From positions 1,252,579-1,316,578 of the forward strand of contig BPHK01000001.1 in the NCBI GenBank assembly GCA_026003495.1: 64,000 nucleotides of DNA, in the 5' to 3' direction. A model generated the notes under the pieces. It ran no database searches and had not been told where the DNA came from. It worked only from the letters and a program-made list of their open reading frames with translations. Below are positions 43,061 to 53,130 of this stretch, in pieces; positions within the stretch are counted from its first letter, which is position 1; the number at the start of each line of letters is the position of its first letter. The stretch comes from Candidatus Kapaibacterium sp. (GTDB taxonomy: Bacteria > Bacteroidota > Ignavibacteria > Kapaibacteriales > NICIL-2). A program made the position numbers and the translations under genes.

Positions 43061-43204
43061 GGTACTCACCAGCGGAGCGGCGCTGTCTGCTCTGTTGATC
43101 GTCCGCGCCATCTGGAGCTTCGGCTGCGGGCGAGGGAGCGCAGCGCAAACAATAGGCCGTGTGTTACGGTGATCTGTGTTTGTTGAATTTTTCAGCGCTC
43201 ATCT

Positions 43205-44374
<1,170 letters not shown>

Positions 44375-44449
44375 GCGTTCGCGCAAGATGCTAGATGCTC
44401 GGGCGCGATATTTTCGCTGCCACTTATAGCACAGTGCAGTGCTGGCGAT

Positions 44450-46183
44450 ATGCTCTGCTCCTTGCGCGTCGAGAATTTTGCGGTTATTGAGCACGTCGAA
44501 ATCGAGTTCGGCCCTGCGCTCAACGTCATCACTGGCGAAACAGGGGCTGGCAAATCGCTCCTTGTCGAAGCGATGATGGCCGTGCTCGGCGAACGAGCAT
44601 CGAGCGATAGCGTTCGGTCCGGTGCGCGGCGTGCGGTGATCGAGGCAACGTTCAACGTCGAAGGCAACCAGCACGTCCAGCATCTTCTCACCGAGCACGA
44701 TTATCAACACGCTGAGCATTCCATCCTCATCCTTCGCCGCGAAATCGGACAGAGTAGTTCACGTGCATTCATCAACGACTCACCTGCGCCACTCCAGCTG
44801 GTTCGGCAACTTGGAGACCTCCTGGTTGACTTCCATGGACAGCACGAGCATCAATCCCTCCTGAAAGTTGCGCTCCACCGCGTGTTGCTCGATGCGATCG
44901 GCGGACTTGATCGTCTCGTTGCGCAGTATCGGCAAACCTACGACACGCTCAGCGCACAAATCGCGCAATATCGCCAGCTTCTTGAACGTGAGCACCAACT
45001 CCGCAGCGAGCGCGATTGGAAGCGCATGCTCCTTGATGAACTGGAAGCAATCGCTCCGCAGGAAGGGGAGAAGCAGTCGCTGGAGGTCGAGCTTCGACGC
45101 ATCGAAAATAGCGAGCAACTCTTCCAGGGCTCCGCTACCATCTACGCCTTGCTCTACGGTGGGGAACAATCGGCACACGACCTGCTCGTTCGCGCGCGCA
45201 ACCTTGCCGAACAGCTCGCATCGCTCGATGAACCGTTCCGCAGCGCAGCAGCGGAGCTGCGCGACTTAGTGATTCGCTGCGATGAACTTGCCAAGGACAT
45301 CCAGCGCTACAACGCACAGCTCGAATTTTCACCGGAACGCTCGCTCCAAATTCGGGAGCGGCTTGCACAGCTTGCTCGGGTTGAAAAGCGCTACGGCAGC
45401 ATCTCGAGCGCAATCGAGGCACGTGAGCGATTTACCCGCGAACTTGAACTTATCGAAAACTTCGACACTGAGCTTGCACACCTTCGCGATTCCATTGCTG
45501 TACTCCGCCGCGAGCTTGGCACGCTCGGCGAGCGTCTCTCTGCAAAACGTCAGCAGGTCGCTCAAGCGGTGGAACGCTCCATTACGCAAATCCTCAGCCG
45601 GCTCGGCATGCCCGATGCAACGTTCCAGGTATCGCTCAGCCGCAAGCCAATCGCATCGCCGTCAATCGAAGATCGCGTTGCTGAGCTTGACGACCTGTTC
45701 TACCATGCGTACGAGCACGGAATCGATGATGTCGCATTCTACATCAGTACAAATCCGGGGGAGCCACCGGGCCCACTGGAGCGTATCGTCTCCGGCGGAG
45801 AAGCATCGCGTGTGATGCTCGCTCTCAAAACGATCCTTGCCAAAAGCGACCGACTCCCGATTTTGATTTTCGACGAAATAGATACGGGCATCAGCGGACG
45901 CATCGCACACCGCGTCGGTGTCGCTCTCGAAGAGCTCGGCGCGTACCACCAGGTCATTGCAATCACACACAATCCACAGATTGCCGCGCGCGGCAAGACG
46001 CACATCGTCATCGAAAAATTCAGTGATGGCCAGCGAACAACTGTCAGTGCTCGCAAGGTCAGCGGTGCTGCACGCATTGAGGAAATCGCGAAACTCATCG
46101 CAGGCGAAAACATCTCCGATGGTGCACGGAAAACTGCACGCGAACTGCTCGAGGATAGTTCCACTGCTGCCATCTCCTCATAA
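44450..46183 (+). CDS. recN: DNA repair protein RecN
   Basis: RecN is an SMC-like ATPase acting at double-strand breaks. The 577-residue protein has Walker A ITGETGAGKSLLVEAM, the FHGQHEHQSLL motif, coiled-coil arms (about residues 150-370), the ABC signature IVSGGEASRVMLALK and Walker B LPILIFDEIDTGISG. Length is normal. The stop overlaps the phnC start by one base (TAATG), so the transporter is probably cotranscribed with it. Confidence 0.94.
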   Translation: MLCSLRVENFAVIEHVEIEFGPALNVITGETGAGKSLLVEAMMAVLGERASSDSVRSGARRAVIEATFNVEGNQHVQHLLTEHDYQHAEHSILILRREIGQSSSRAFINDSPAPLQLVRQLGDLLVDFHGQHEHQSLLKVALHRVLLDAIGGLDRLVAQYRQTYDTLSAQIAQYRQLLEREHQLRSERDWKRMLLDELEAIAPQEGEKQSLEVELRRIENSEQLFQGSATIYALLYGGEQSAHDLLVRARNLAEQLASLDEPFRSAAAELRDLVIRCDELAKDIQRYNAQLEFSPERSLQIRERLAQLARVEKRYGSISSAIEARERFTRELELIENFDTELAHLRDSIAVLRRELGTLGERLSAKRQQVAQAVERSITQILSRLGMPDATFQVSLSRKPIASPSIEDRVAELDDLFYHAYEHGIDDVAFYISTNPGEPPGPLERIVSGGEASRVMLALKTILAKSDRLPILIFDEIDTGISGRIAHRVGVALEELGAYHQVIAITHNPQIAARGKTHIVIEKFSDGQRTTVSARKVSGAARIEEIAKLIAGENISDGARKTARELLEDSSTAAISS

Positions 46184-46944
46184 TGCTGCTCGATATTCGA
46201 TCTCTTTCGAAAACATATCCCAACGGAACGCAGGCACTCAAATCGGTAAGTTTCACCGTCGAACGTGGTGAATTTGTCGCCGTCATCGGATTGAGTGGTT
46301 CTGGGAAATCCACGCTCCTGCGGTGCATCAATCGCCTGATCGAGCCGACGAGTGGGACGATCCTCTTCGAGGGCCACGACGTTACGCACATCAAAGGCGA
46401 AGCGCTGCGCCGGTACCGCCAGCGAATCGGGATGATCTTCCAACAGTTCAATCTGATCGGCCAGGCATCGGTGCTCAAGAACGTGCTCATGGGAGCACTC
46501 GGCTCGGTAAGCACGATAGATTCGATTCTGGGGCGCTTCCCACAATCGCTCCACGAGATGGCGATGCGAAATCTGCAAATCGTCGGCATTGCCGATAAAG
46601 CCTCAGTGCGAGCGGATTCTCTCTCGGGTGGCCAGCAGCAGCGCGTGGCTATTGCACGTGCACTCATGCAAGAGCCACAACTCCTGCTCGCTGACGAGCC
46701 AGTTGCATCGCTCGATCCGGCGACATCGCACAGCGTCATGCGGTACCTCGGGTACATCAATCGTCAACTCGGCACAACGATCATCTGCAACCTCCATTTC
46801 TTGAGCCTTGTGCGAGAGTACGCCACCCGTGCGATTGCACTCCGAAATGGTGAAATTGTCTTCGACGGCTCGCCGAGCGAGATCACCGAAGAGTGGTTCC
46901 GCCACATCTACGGTGAGGATGCTGTCGAGGTCGAAATTCGCTAA
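46183..46944 (+). CDS. phnC: PhnC-type ABC transporter ATP-binding protein
   Basis: This 253-residue ATPase is of the phosphonate/organophosphate import family. Walker A is GLSGSGKST (residues 36-44), the signature is LSGGQQQRVAIARALM, Walker B is LLLADEPVASLDP and the H-loop is in ICNLHFLSL. PhnC specificity is suggested by GTQALKSVSFTVERGEFV and by the PhnE-like permease 35 bases downstream. No substrate-binding PhnD is present in the window, so the transported compound is open. Confidence 0.87.
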   Translation: MLLDIRSLSKTYPNGTQALKSVSFTVERGEFVAVIGLSGSGKSTLLRCINRLIEPTSGTILFEGHDVTHIKGEALRRYRQRIGMIFQQFNLIGQASVLKNVLMGALGSVSTIDSILGRFPQSLHEMAMRNLQIVGIADKASVRADSLSGGQQQRVAIARALMQEPQLLLADEPVASLDPATSHSVMRYLGYINRQLGTTIICNLHFLSLVREYATRAIALRNGEIVFDGSPSEITEEWFRHIYGEDAVEVEIR

Positions 46945-46979
46945 CTCAAACTAACAACACTGCCGAAAAACATCGAGCC

Positions 46980-48017
46980 ATGAAGCAACGTATCGCAGGG
47001 TTCCTCTTCGATTGGCTTGTGGGAGCATACCTTGCTGTCATGCTCCATCGGATTGTTTGGCACGAGCTTCTCCTTGGCATCGAGGGGCCAACGTCGAGTG
47101 GCGCCAGCAGCGCAGCATTCATCGCGGGCATTCCGGATTGGCTGGTGTACGGTGCGGTCGGGTTGGCACTTGCAAGTGCAGCGAGCATCTCAAAAGTGTC
47201 TCTTGCACTGCTTGTGCAGGGGAAGCTCGAACGCAGGATGTGGCAGCGCACCGCAGCACTGCATGTCGCATCGCTCGTTCTTTCACTGACGTTCATCACG
47301 GGATGGGTTGTCACGAAAATTTCACTCGTGGACATGTTCAGTGGGGAGCGACTCCGTGCTGCTGGTCGAATCTTTTCGAGTTTGCTCCAACCTGAATTTG
47401 CAATTCTTCCGCAGGCGCTCAGCGCAATTGTCGAAACGGTGTATCTGGCCTTCATGGCAACGGTACTCGCACTCCCTGCATCATTTGTGCTTGCATTCTT
47501 GTCTGCGCGCAACTTGATGCGGGGGAATGTGTGGACACGTGCAACGTACACCATCCTGCGAGCGCTGACGAATTTCACCCGTTCCATTGAACCGCTTGTA
47601 TGGGCAGTGATTTTTACCGTTTGGGTCAAAGTAGGCCCGTTTCCAGGCATGCTCGCCTTGATGGTGCACACAATTTCCTCGCTTGCCAAGCAATACTCCG
47701 AGCAGATCGAGGACATTGATCCTGGCCCAATGGAAGCAATTGCTTCGACCGGTGCGCGGCCGTTGCAGATCGTTTGGTTCGGAGTCGTGCCGCAAGTATT
47801 TATTCCGTTCCTGTCGTTTACGATTTATCGCTGGGACATCAACGTGCGGATGGCAACAGTCATCGGACTGGTTGGCGGCGGCGGAATCGGGACGATGCTC
47901 AATCAGTACCAGATGCTCGCCCAATGGCGCGAAGAGGGCCTGATTGTCCTGGTCATCGCACTTGTCGTGTGGGCGATGGATTACATTTCAGCACGGATCC
48001 GGGAGGCACTGGCGTGA
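46980..48017 (+). CDS. phnE: PhnE-type ABC transporter permease
   Basis: This 345-residue permease is longer than the usual 260-290 residues because of an extended N-terminal part with extra helices. The C-terminal half has the PhnE core: EAIASTGARPLQIVWFGVVPQ, the coupling-loop region, and YRWDINVRMATVIGLVGGGG. It pairs with PhnC. The stop overlaps the start of guanine deaminase by one base (TGATG), so the substrate may be linked to purines; that is inference only. Confidence 0.87.
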   Translation: MKQRIAGFLFDWLVGAYLAVMLHRIVWHELLLGIEGPTSSGASSAAFIAGIPDWLVYGAVGLALASAASISKVSLALLVQGKLERRMWQRTAALHVASLVLSLTFITGWVVTKISLVDMFSGERLRAAGRIFSSLLQPEFAILPQALSAIVETVYLAFMATVLALPASFVLAFLSARNLMRGNVWTRATYTILRALTNFTRSIEPLVWAVIFTVWVKVGPFPGMLALMVHTISSLAKQYSEQIEDIDPGPMEAIASTGARPLQIVWFGVVPQVFIPFLSFTIYRWDINVRMATVIGLVGGGGIGTMLNQYQMLAQWREEGLIVLVIALVVWAMDYISARIREALA

Positions 48018-49291
48018 TGACGGCTGCCATATACCGTTGCGCAATCCTCCACTGTCGCAATCGCCAGACGGTAGAGTTTTTCTCCGATGGTGGGCTTGTC
48101 GTGGAAGGGGGGCGAATTCGTGCGTGCGATGATTTTGCACGCATCGAGCCGCTCTTCCATGGCTTGCCTGTGGTTGATTGGCGTGGGAGCTTGCTCATCC
48201 CAGGGTTAGTGGATACCCACGCGCACTTGCCGCAGCTTCCCGCAATCGGAGCCGAACGGGCTGATCTGCTCGATTGGCTGCAGCAGGTGATTTTCCCCCT
48301 CGAGGCACGATTTCGAGATACTGCATTTGCAGAGCGCATTGCGGAGGCGTTCTTCCGGCGCGCACTGGCTTCCGGTACCACACTTGTTGCAGTGTACGGG
48401 CCGCCATACGAGGAAGCAACCGATGTATGCTTTCGTGTTGCCGTGCAGTATGGGATCCGCGCGGTGATGGGAATGACGCTCATGGACTCCAACGCGCCTG
48501 CCGAGCTGCTTTCGGAGTCATCGGCGTTGATTGCTGCTTGCAAGCGGCTCATCAACCGGTGGCACGGGGCAAACGAGGGCCGGCTTTTCTACGCGCTTAC
48601 ACCACGCTTTGCAGGGAGCTGTTCCAGAGAGCTGCTCAAGCAATGCGGCCAGCTTGCGGCTGAATGTTCAGTGCACGTCCAAACCCACCTTGCTGAATCG
48701 CCAGCCGAGCTTGCATGGATTGCATCGCTCTTCCCAGAGCATCCCAACTACACGAGTATCTACGATCGTGCTGGTCTCCTAACGGAGCGAACGATCTTGG
48801 CGCATTGCATTTATTTGGAGCCAACCGAACTTGTACGCATCCGAGCGCAGGGTTCAGCAATTGCGCACTGTCCTGCATCGAACATTTATCTCCGGAGTGG
48901 CATCATGCCACTTAGTGACTACTTGGAGCTACCGGTCAGGATCGGTCTGGGGACTGATGTTGGCGCAGGCTTCCACGCAAGCATTCTCGATGAAGCACGC
49001 ACTGCGCGCGAAGTCGCCAAAGTTCGCCAGATGTTCCGTCATTCAGGGTCGGTTCCTTCACTTGCGGAAGCGTTCTACCTTGCAACGCTCGGTGGTGCTG
49101 AAGCACTGGGATTTGCTGATATGCTCGGCAATTTCTCAGAAGGGAAGGAAGCAGATTTTGTTCGTATCGCCATCGACCCCTATCGGACCATAGACACAGC
49201 AGAGCAAGCGCTCGAGTATGCACTTTACGCTGGTACCCAGAATGTCACTGCCACAGTCATCGGTGGCGTTGAAGTTTGGCAATCGCAGTAG
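48017..49291 (+). CDS. guaD: Guanine deaminase
   Basis: GuaD converts guanine to xanthine and ammonia. The 424-residue amidohydrolase has the first metal motif in GLVDTHAHLPQ, histidine in QTHLAES, another in ILAHCIYL and the catalytic aspartate in GLGTDVGAG. The segment HCPASNIYLRSG and the FPLEARF region are typical of guanine deaminases rather than of cytosine or chlorohydrolase relatives. The start at 48017 is set by the overlap with phnE. Confidence 0.9.
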   Translation: MTAAIYRCAILHCRNRQTVEFFSDGGLVVEGGRIRACDDFARIEPLFHGLPVVDWRGSLLIPGLVDTHAHLPQLPAIGAERADLLDWLQQVIFPLEARFRDTAFAERIAEAFFRRALASGTTLVAVYGPPYEEATDVCFRVAVQYGIRAVMGMTLMDSNAPAELLSESSALIAACKRLINRWHGANEGRLFYALTPRFAGSCSRELLKQCGQLAAECSVHVQTHLAESPAELAWIASLFPEHPNYTSIYDRAGLLTERTILAHCIYLEPTELVRIRAQGSAIAHCPASNIYLRSGIMPLSDYLELPVRIGLGTDVGAGFHASILDEARTAREVAKVRQMFRHSGSVPSLAEAFYLATLGGAEALGFADMLGNFSEGKEADFVRIAIDPYRTIDTAEQALEYALYAGTQNVTATVIGGVEVWQSQ

Positions 49292-49299
49292 CACCGAAC

Positions 49300-50409
49300 A
49301 TGGAGGCGACGACCATCTCTCTGATTCGGAAGGAGGCTCAACGCTGGGCTGATGCGCAAACGCTCCCGCAAGAAATTATCGAGTCACTCTACGGTGAAGG
49401 TGCATTCAAGCTCTTTCTGCCTTCCCACTTTGGTGGGAAAGAATATTCGCTCGAGCAGGCAGCAGCGCTCTATGCTGATATCGCTGCAGCAGATGGTAGC
49501 GTTGGATGGCTTGTGCAGATTGGGGCTGGGGGAGGATACTTTCTCCCTTCGCTCGTGCCGGAGGTAGCCGAGCGCATCTTCGCTCCGCGCGAAGCTGTGA
49601 TCGCAGGCTCAGGATACCCAACCGGCATTGCGCGGAAGGTACCCGGCGGATACCGTGTTACAGGCTCATGGAAATATGCCAGCGGCGCCCAGTACGCTAC
49701 AACATTTACCGCAAATGCGCAGGTAGAAGATGGGGGCGGGATTCGCGCATTCGCATTCGAGCGCAATCAAGTAGAACTGATCGCGGACTGGGATGCAATG
49801 GGAATGCGTGCAACGTCAAGCTGGTCGTTCAGAGTAGAAGATGCTTTTGTGCCCGAGCAGTTGAGTTTTGTCGTAGGGGAAAAGGTGTGGGAACCGGGCG
49901 TTGCAGTCTATAACGTGCCGTTTCTTCTCTTTGCGATTGTGTCGTTCGGAGCAGTTGTCATCGGGCTTGCAAGTGCGTTTTTCGAAGAAGCGACCCAGGC
50001 TCTATCCGCGATCGGTGCACGAGAACGTCTTGGCCGGCTTGGAGCTTTACAGGCGATGACGCTCGATGCTGAACGCGAGTTCTTCGAACATGTGCGTCGA
50101 ATCGAGCAGCCAACAACCGAGGTAAGCTGGAACCTGCAGAGTGTGCGTATGCACGAGGGCGGCTCTACGCAACATTCTACACACAATAAACAAGTCCCTA
50201 CACAACACGAACAGGTTCTCGATACGCTGCTCGGGCTCATCGAGCGGATCTATGAACGAGTCTGGAATGCGTTACCGTGGTGTGGAATGCACGTTGTGCA
50301 CGAGAAATCGAGGCTGAGCCGAGTTGTACGAGATCTGCTTGTCGTTCGGCAGCACGAATTGCTGCGTCGCCCAGTTGTGGAGGTGCCGTCCACAGTTGTC
50401 GAACGCTGA
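49300..50409 (+). CDS. Acyl-CoA dehydrogenase-family flavoprotein (type 2), 3' end altered by integration
   Basis: This protein of about 369 residues is of the acyl-CoA dehydrogenase type 2 group, which includes flavin monooxygenases and desulfurisation enzymes. Features are the N-terminal helices, YRVTGSWKYASGAQYA, DWDAMGMRATSSWSF and the C-terminal RLSRVVRDLLVVRQHE. An in-frame ATG at 49276, which overlaps guaD, is also possible. The last 12 codons start in the attachment repeat at 50375-50388. The final six codons therefore come from the mobile element. Joining the sequence to the tmRNA-side repeat copy predicts an original ending of 11 further codons to a TAG at 55922-55924. The substrate is unknown. 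Confidence 0.78.
   Translation: MEATTISLIRKEAQRWADAQTLPQEIIESLYGEGAFKLFLPSHFGGKEYSLEQAAALYADIAAADGSVGWLVQIGAGGGYFLPSLVPEVAERIFAPREAVIAGSGYPTGIARKVPGGYRVTGSWKYASGAQYATTFTANAQVEDGGGIRAFAFERNQVELIADWDAMGMRATSSWSFRVEDAFVPEQLSFVVGEKVWEPGVAVYNVPFLLFAIVSFGAVVIGLASAFFEEATQALSAIGARERLGRLGALQAMTLDAEREFFEHVRRIEQPTTEVSWNLQSVRMHEGGSTQHSTHNKQVPTQHEQVLDTLLGLIERIYERVWNALPWCGMHVVHEKSRLSRVVRDLLVVRQHELLRRPVVEVPSTVVER
50375..50388 (+). repeat. attR: 14-bp copy of the tmRNA 3' end
   Basis: TTGTGGAGGTGCCG here is identical to 55875-55888, and the two copies are exactly 5,500 bases apart. The flanks differ on both sides (CCAG/TCCACAG here, TTTA/GGAGTCG there). The site falls inside the last codons of the acyl-CoA dehydrogenase gene. 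It marks the distal end of the element. Confidence 0.85.
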
Positions 50410-50497
50410 AACGTAGCTCTGAAGCGGGTTCCAGGGCGATGGCACCGCAGAGTTTACGCCGAATCCTACACAATATTCGACGCGGTACCTAACGCCA

Positions 50498-50524
50498 AAC
50501 GCCAGACAGCTACTGCCTGGCGTT
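50498..50524 (-). terminator. Hairpin after the terS-like gene
   Basis: Seven bases past the stop of the TerS-like gene, the minus strand can form a 12-bp stem (AACGCCAGGCAG with CTGTCTGGCGTT, one G-T pair, loop TAG). No clear T-run follows (TTGGCGTTAGG), so it is a weak or factor-assisted terminator. It ends the element's main operon before the attachment site. Confidence 0.55.
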
Positions 50525-50531
50525 CGCCAAA

Positions 50532-50876
50532 TTACAGCTCGTTGGGGTCGTCGTCGCCATCCCACTTGACGACTACCTTGATGTTGCCATTGTTGATGGG
50601 ACCTTCGACGCCCCAACCGCGATGGCGGCCCACGTGGGTTAGGTACCACTTGATGGCGCCCAGGTCGCCCGCCATCGCCAGCTCCAGCAACTTGATTTCG
50701 AGCGTATCAACGAGTTCTTCGCGCTCGCACTCATACGCATCGCGGGTTTCCTGCCACTTGTCAATGTAGATTCTTGCCGTTGACCACGCGCAGCCCAAGT
50801 GGCGTGCTACGTGCGACACAATACCACGCGATTGCACGATGGCTTCGAGCACCTGTTGCTTGGTATAGCCCTTCAT
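50532..50876 (-). CDS. TerS-like small terminase / helix-turn-helix protein
   Basis: This 114-residue protein begins MKGYTKQQVLEAIVQSRGIV. A helix-turn-helix covers about residues 5-38 (VSHVARHLGCAWSTARIYID). A helical stretch follows (ECEREELVDTLEIKLLELA), then GDLGAIKWYLTHVGRHRGW and an acidic tail (WDGDDDPNEL). This order is typical of phage small terminases, which recognise pac/cos DNA and hand it to the large subunit. No large terminase is encoded, as in satellites that redirect a helper's packaging motor. It is the last gene of the operon, its start overlapping the primase stop. A plain DNA-binding regulator is the alternative. Confidence 0.7.
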   Translation of the reverse strand: MKGYTKQQVLEAIVQSRGIVSHVARHLGCAWSTARIYIDKWQETRDAYECEREELVDTLEIKLLELAMAGDLGAIKWYLTHVGRHRGWGVEGPINNGNIKVVVKWDGDDDPNEL

Positions 50877-51994
50877 GTCTCGATTTCTCGATTGTTGACA
50901 ACTTGCATTCTGGTTAGCAGCACGTCCAGATGTTGCGCTGGCGTCTGCGTGCTGCCACCGACACCAGCAGCGCGGTACAACACCGCAGCGACAGCATCTT
51001 CACCACGACGCTGGAGAATTTCGTTTGCGTCCAGCTTCGCGCCGTCGCTATCTACCTGCGACACTACCACGTGTGCATGGCTGCCGACTACGTGGGCGAT
51101 AGACTGCGCCCGCTGCGCTTCGTCCATCCACACCACCACCGCTGCGTAGAAGCCTGCAAGGTGGCGCAGACTATCCAGCAGCGCAACGCTTGGCTGCTGG
51201 CTGCCGATGCTTACTGCGTCGAACATTACGCCTGCCGACTGCCAGCAGCTCATGGCGTTGACTTCGCCTTCGACTACTGCCAAAAACCACCCCACTGGTG
51301 GGTCGCACGCCTGCAAACCGAACGGTACGTTGAACGTCGAACCTGGCGCCGATAGGTAGCGAAGCTGCCCCGACGGTAGGCGGTATTTGACTGCCACGCA
51401 CCTGGTGGTAGTCGGCGCTGCACAGCAGGAGCATTCGGCGTCTTCCGAACACGCATCTTCGCACGTGCACGCGCTAAAGCTTAGCTCGTAGTAGGGCATC
51501 GCCACCCAGCCATTCGGCATTCGGCGCACGTCGTAACGCTCGAGGGTCTGCGGTGTTAGCCCTCTCCACGTGGTGGTAAGTAGCGGCGCTGCAAGTGCAG
51601 CCTCTATCGCTGGCACTTTTGACGCCTGGCGTGCCCCAGGTTGCGTCGTTTGGCGCTGCCCTGTGCTACGTACTGGCGGCGGTACATTCGACGCCTGCAG
51701 GCGCTGCAAGACGTCTTCTGGGCGGTGCGCCCCACAGACGCTGCAGTTCAGCCAGCCAGTTTCCAGGTTCAGCCACGCCGACGGGTGGCGGTCGCCGTTG
51801 CGGTGGTTCTCGACGAACGGGCAGTGGAGCGGCTGGCGGTTGCCCCGCGGCGCCCCCACGAACCGACCCCGAAGTCGCTCGACGACCACACCTGCCAGGG
51901 CAGCGCGCGAACAAAGTGGCGAAGTGGCGTAGTATATATAGGAGGACACTTCGCCACTTTGCGTTTTCAGCGTGTTTTTGAAGGTTTTCATCAT
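50873..51994 (-). CDS. CHC2 zinc-finger / TOPRIM primase-like protein
   Basis: This 373-residue protein has an N-terminal zinc finger (C58-P-F, H64, C84-x2-C87, with GDRHPSAWLN between), the pattern of phage and satellite primases. The C-terminal TOPRIM part shows VVEGEVNAMSCW (E242-E244), the acidic VVVWMDEAQ (D291) and DANEILQ. Between them lies a cysteine-rich insertion with seven cysteines at residues 176-199 (ACTCEDACSEDAECSCC), not usual for the family. It probably makes primers for element replication together with the RepA-like ATPase, whose gene overlaps by 4 bases. Confidence 0.8.
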   Translation of the reverse strand: MMKTFKNTLKTQSGEVSSYIYYATSPLCSRAALAGVVVERLRGRFVGAPRGNRQPLHCPFVENHRNGDRHPSAWLNLETGWLNCSVCGAHRPEDVLQRLQASNVPPPVRSTGQRQTTQPGARQASKVPAIEAALAAPLLTTTWRGLTPQTLERYDVRRMPNGWVAMPYYELSFSACTCEDACSEDAECSCCAAPTTTRCVAVKYRLPSGQLRYLSAPGSTFNVPFGLQACDPPVGWFLAVVEGEVNAMSCWQSAGVMFDAVSIGSQQPSVALLDSLRHLAGFYAAVVVWMDEAQRAQSIAHVVGSHAHVVVSQVDSDGAKLDANEILQRRGEDAVAAVLYRAAGVGGSTQTPAQHLDVLLTRMQVVNNREIET

Positions 51995-53109
51995 TGCGCG
52001 CCCCCGTCGGAATTTGACGCTGGATACCAGTGTAGTGCGCAGCGCCCTCCGGTTGCTGGAGGTGCGCCCTTGACTGACTCGACCAGCCGCTGTTGTTCGA
52101 GCGCGCGGAGTATCTTCAGAATCCAGCTCTTGGTCTTTCCCAGGCTGTCGCCGATTTCCGCTGCAGTTTGCCCTGGATTCTCACGTACAGCGGCCAGCAC
52201 TTCACCAGCAGCGCCGTGCTCTTCGGTGGCGCCCAGCTCGATGTCCCACCAGTACCCGCTATCTCCTTCGCACTTCCAGAACTTCAGCGTGTACTGAATG
52301 TCCTTTGCCGTCTCGAAGTTCGACTTGACGTGTCGCAGCGTACAGTGCACCTTGTGGATGGTCAAGGTGCGCACCTGTTCGACGCACTTGGACTGCAACA
52401 CTACCTGCAGCACTGAGCGCGCTATCCACGTCTTCACTGCTGCGCCGTAGGGCGTACCCTTCTGTTGTTCGCTTTCGCTTCCAGCAATGGCGCCCTGGTG
52501 TTTGGCGGGGTAGTCCAAGCAGACCAACGTCCAGTTGTGCTTGCGACACACGTCGGCAATCGGTCGCAGCAGGCTCGAAACGTGGTGGGCAGCGTTGACG
52601 TCACCGGTAACGGTTAGGTCGCTCAAGTTATCGAGAATCGCCAGTTCGTTTGCCTGGTGTGCAGCGCCTGCCTGGCGCATAGCCTCTTCAAAAAACGTGG
52701 CGTTGAACTGCCCTGGCTCCACGTCGAAGTAGTGGAACGAACGCCCGTATTGTTCGTTCCGTTCGCAGTAGTACGAGCGCAGGTAGCGCTTCACCTGGTC
52801 CAGTCCAGATTCGACGTCGAAGAATACAATCCGCTGCTGTGGCTCCACAGGGCAGCCAAGCCACGTGGAACCGTCGTAGGCAGCCTGGATAAGTGCCATT
52901 GCCAGGTGGGTTTTGCCTGTTCCTGCGTCACCCTGGAGGATGGTAATTCGTCCCCGCGGAATCAGTGGACGAACAACGTAGTCTTCCTCATCGTTTGGCG
53001 GTTCCTCGACGGGCGTCGAGACCAATTCTGTCAAGTTCTTTCCGGTCGGAATCACAATTCCGCGCCCGTTCAGCGCAGCATCTCCATTTGCTGCATCGTA
53101 AATTCGCAT
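51991..53109 (-). CDS. RepA-like RecA-fold ATPase (AAA_25 helicase)
   Basis: This ATPase of about 372 residues is of the RepA/RSF1010 type. Walker A is GDAGTGKTH (about residues 60-68), the Walker B candidates are VFFDVES and LAILDNLSDL, and the GSESEQQKGTPYGAA segment fits the sensor region. The C-terminus (ENPGQTAAEIGDSLGKTKSW) is a winged-helix-like region. It probably acts as the replicative helicase of the element. The ATG at 53109 (MRIYDAANG) is preferred; a TTG at 53124 in frame is possible. It follows alpA by 21 bases. Confidence 0.82.
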   Translation of the reverse strand: MRIYDAANGDAALNGRGIVIPTGKNLTELVSTPVEEPPNDEEDYVVRPLIPRGRITILQGDAGTGKTHLAMALIQAAYDGSTWLGCPVEPQQRIVFFDVESGLDQVKRYLRSYYCERNEQYGRSFHYFDVEPGQFNATFFEEAMRQAGAAHQANELAILDNLSDLTVTGDVNAAHHVSSLLRPIADVCRKHNWTLVCLDYPAKHQGAIAGSESEQQKGTPYGAAVKTWIARSVLQVVLQSKCVEQVRTLTIHKVHCTLRHVKSNFETAKDIQYTLKFWKCEGDSGYWWDIELGATEEHGAAGEVLAAVRENPGQTAAEIGDSLGKTKSWILKILRALEQQRLVESVKGAPPATGGRCALHWYPASNSDGGAQ

Positions 53110-53130
53110 AGCGCACTTTCCCAAAAAGTT

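Noticed and set aside
50410-50531. A possible tRNA or second att copy between the element end and terS
   Set aside because: I see only the hairpin at 50498-50524; no cloverleaf and no further copy of the 14-bp core.
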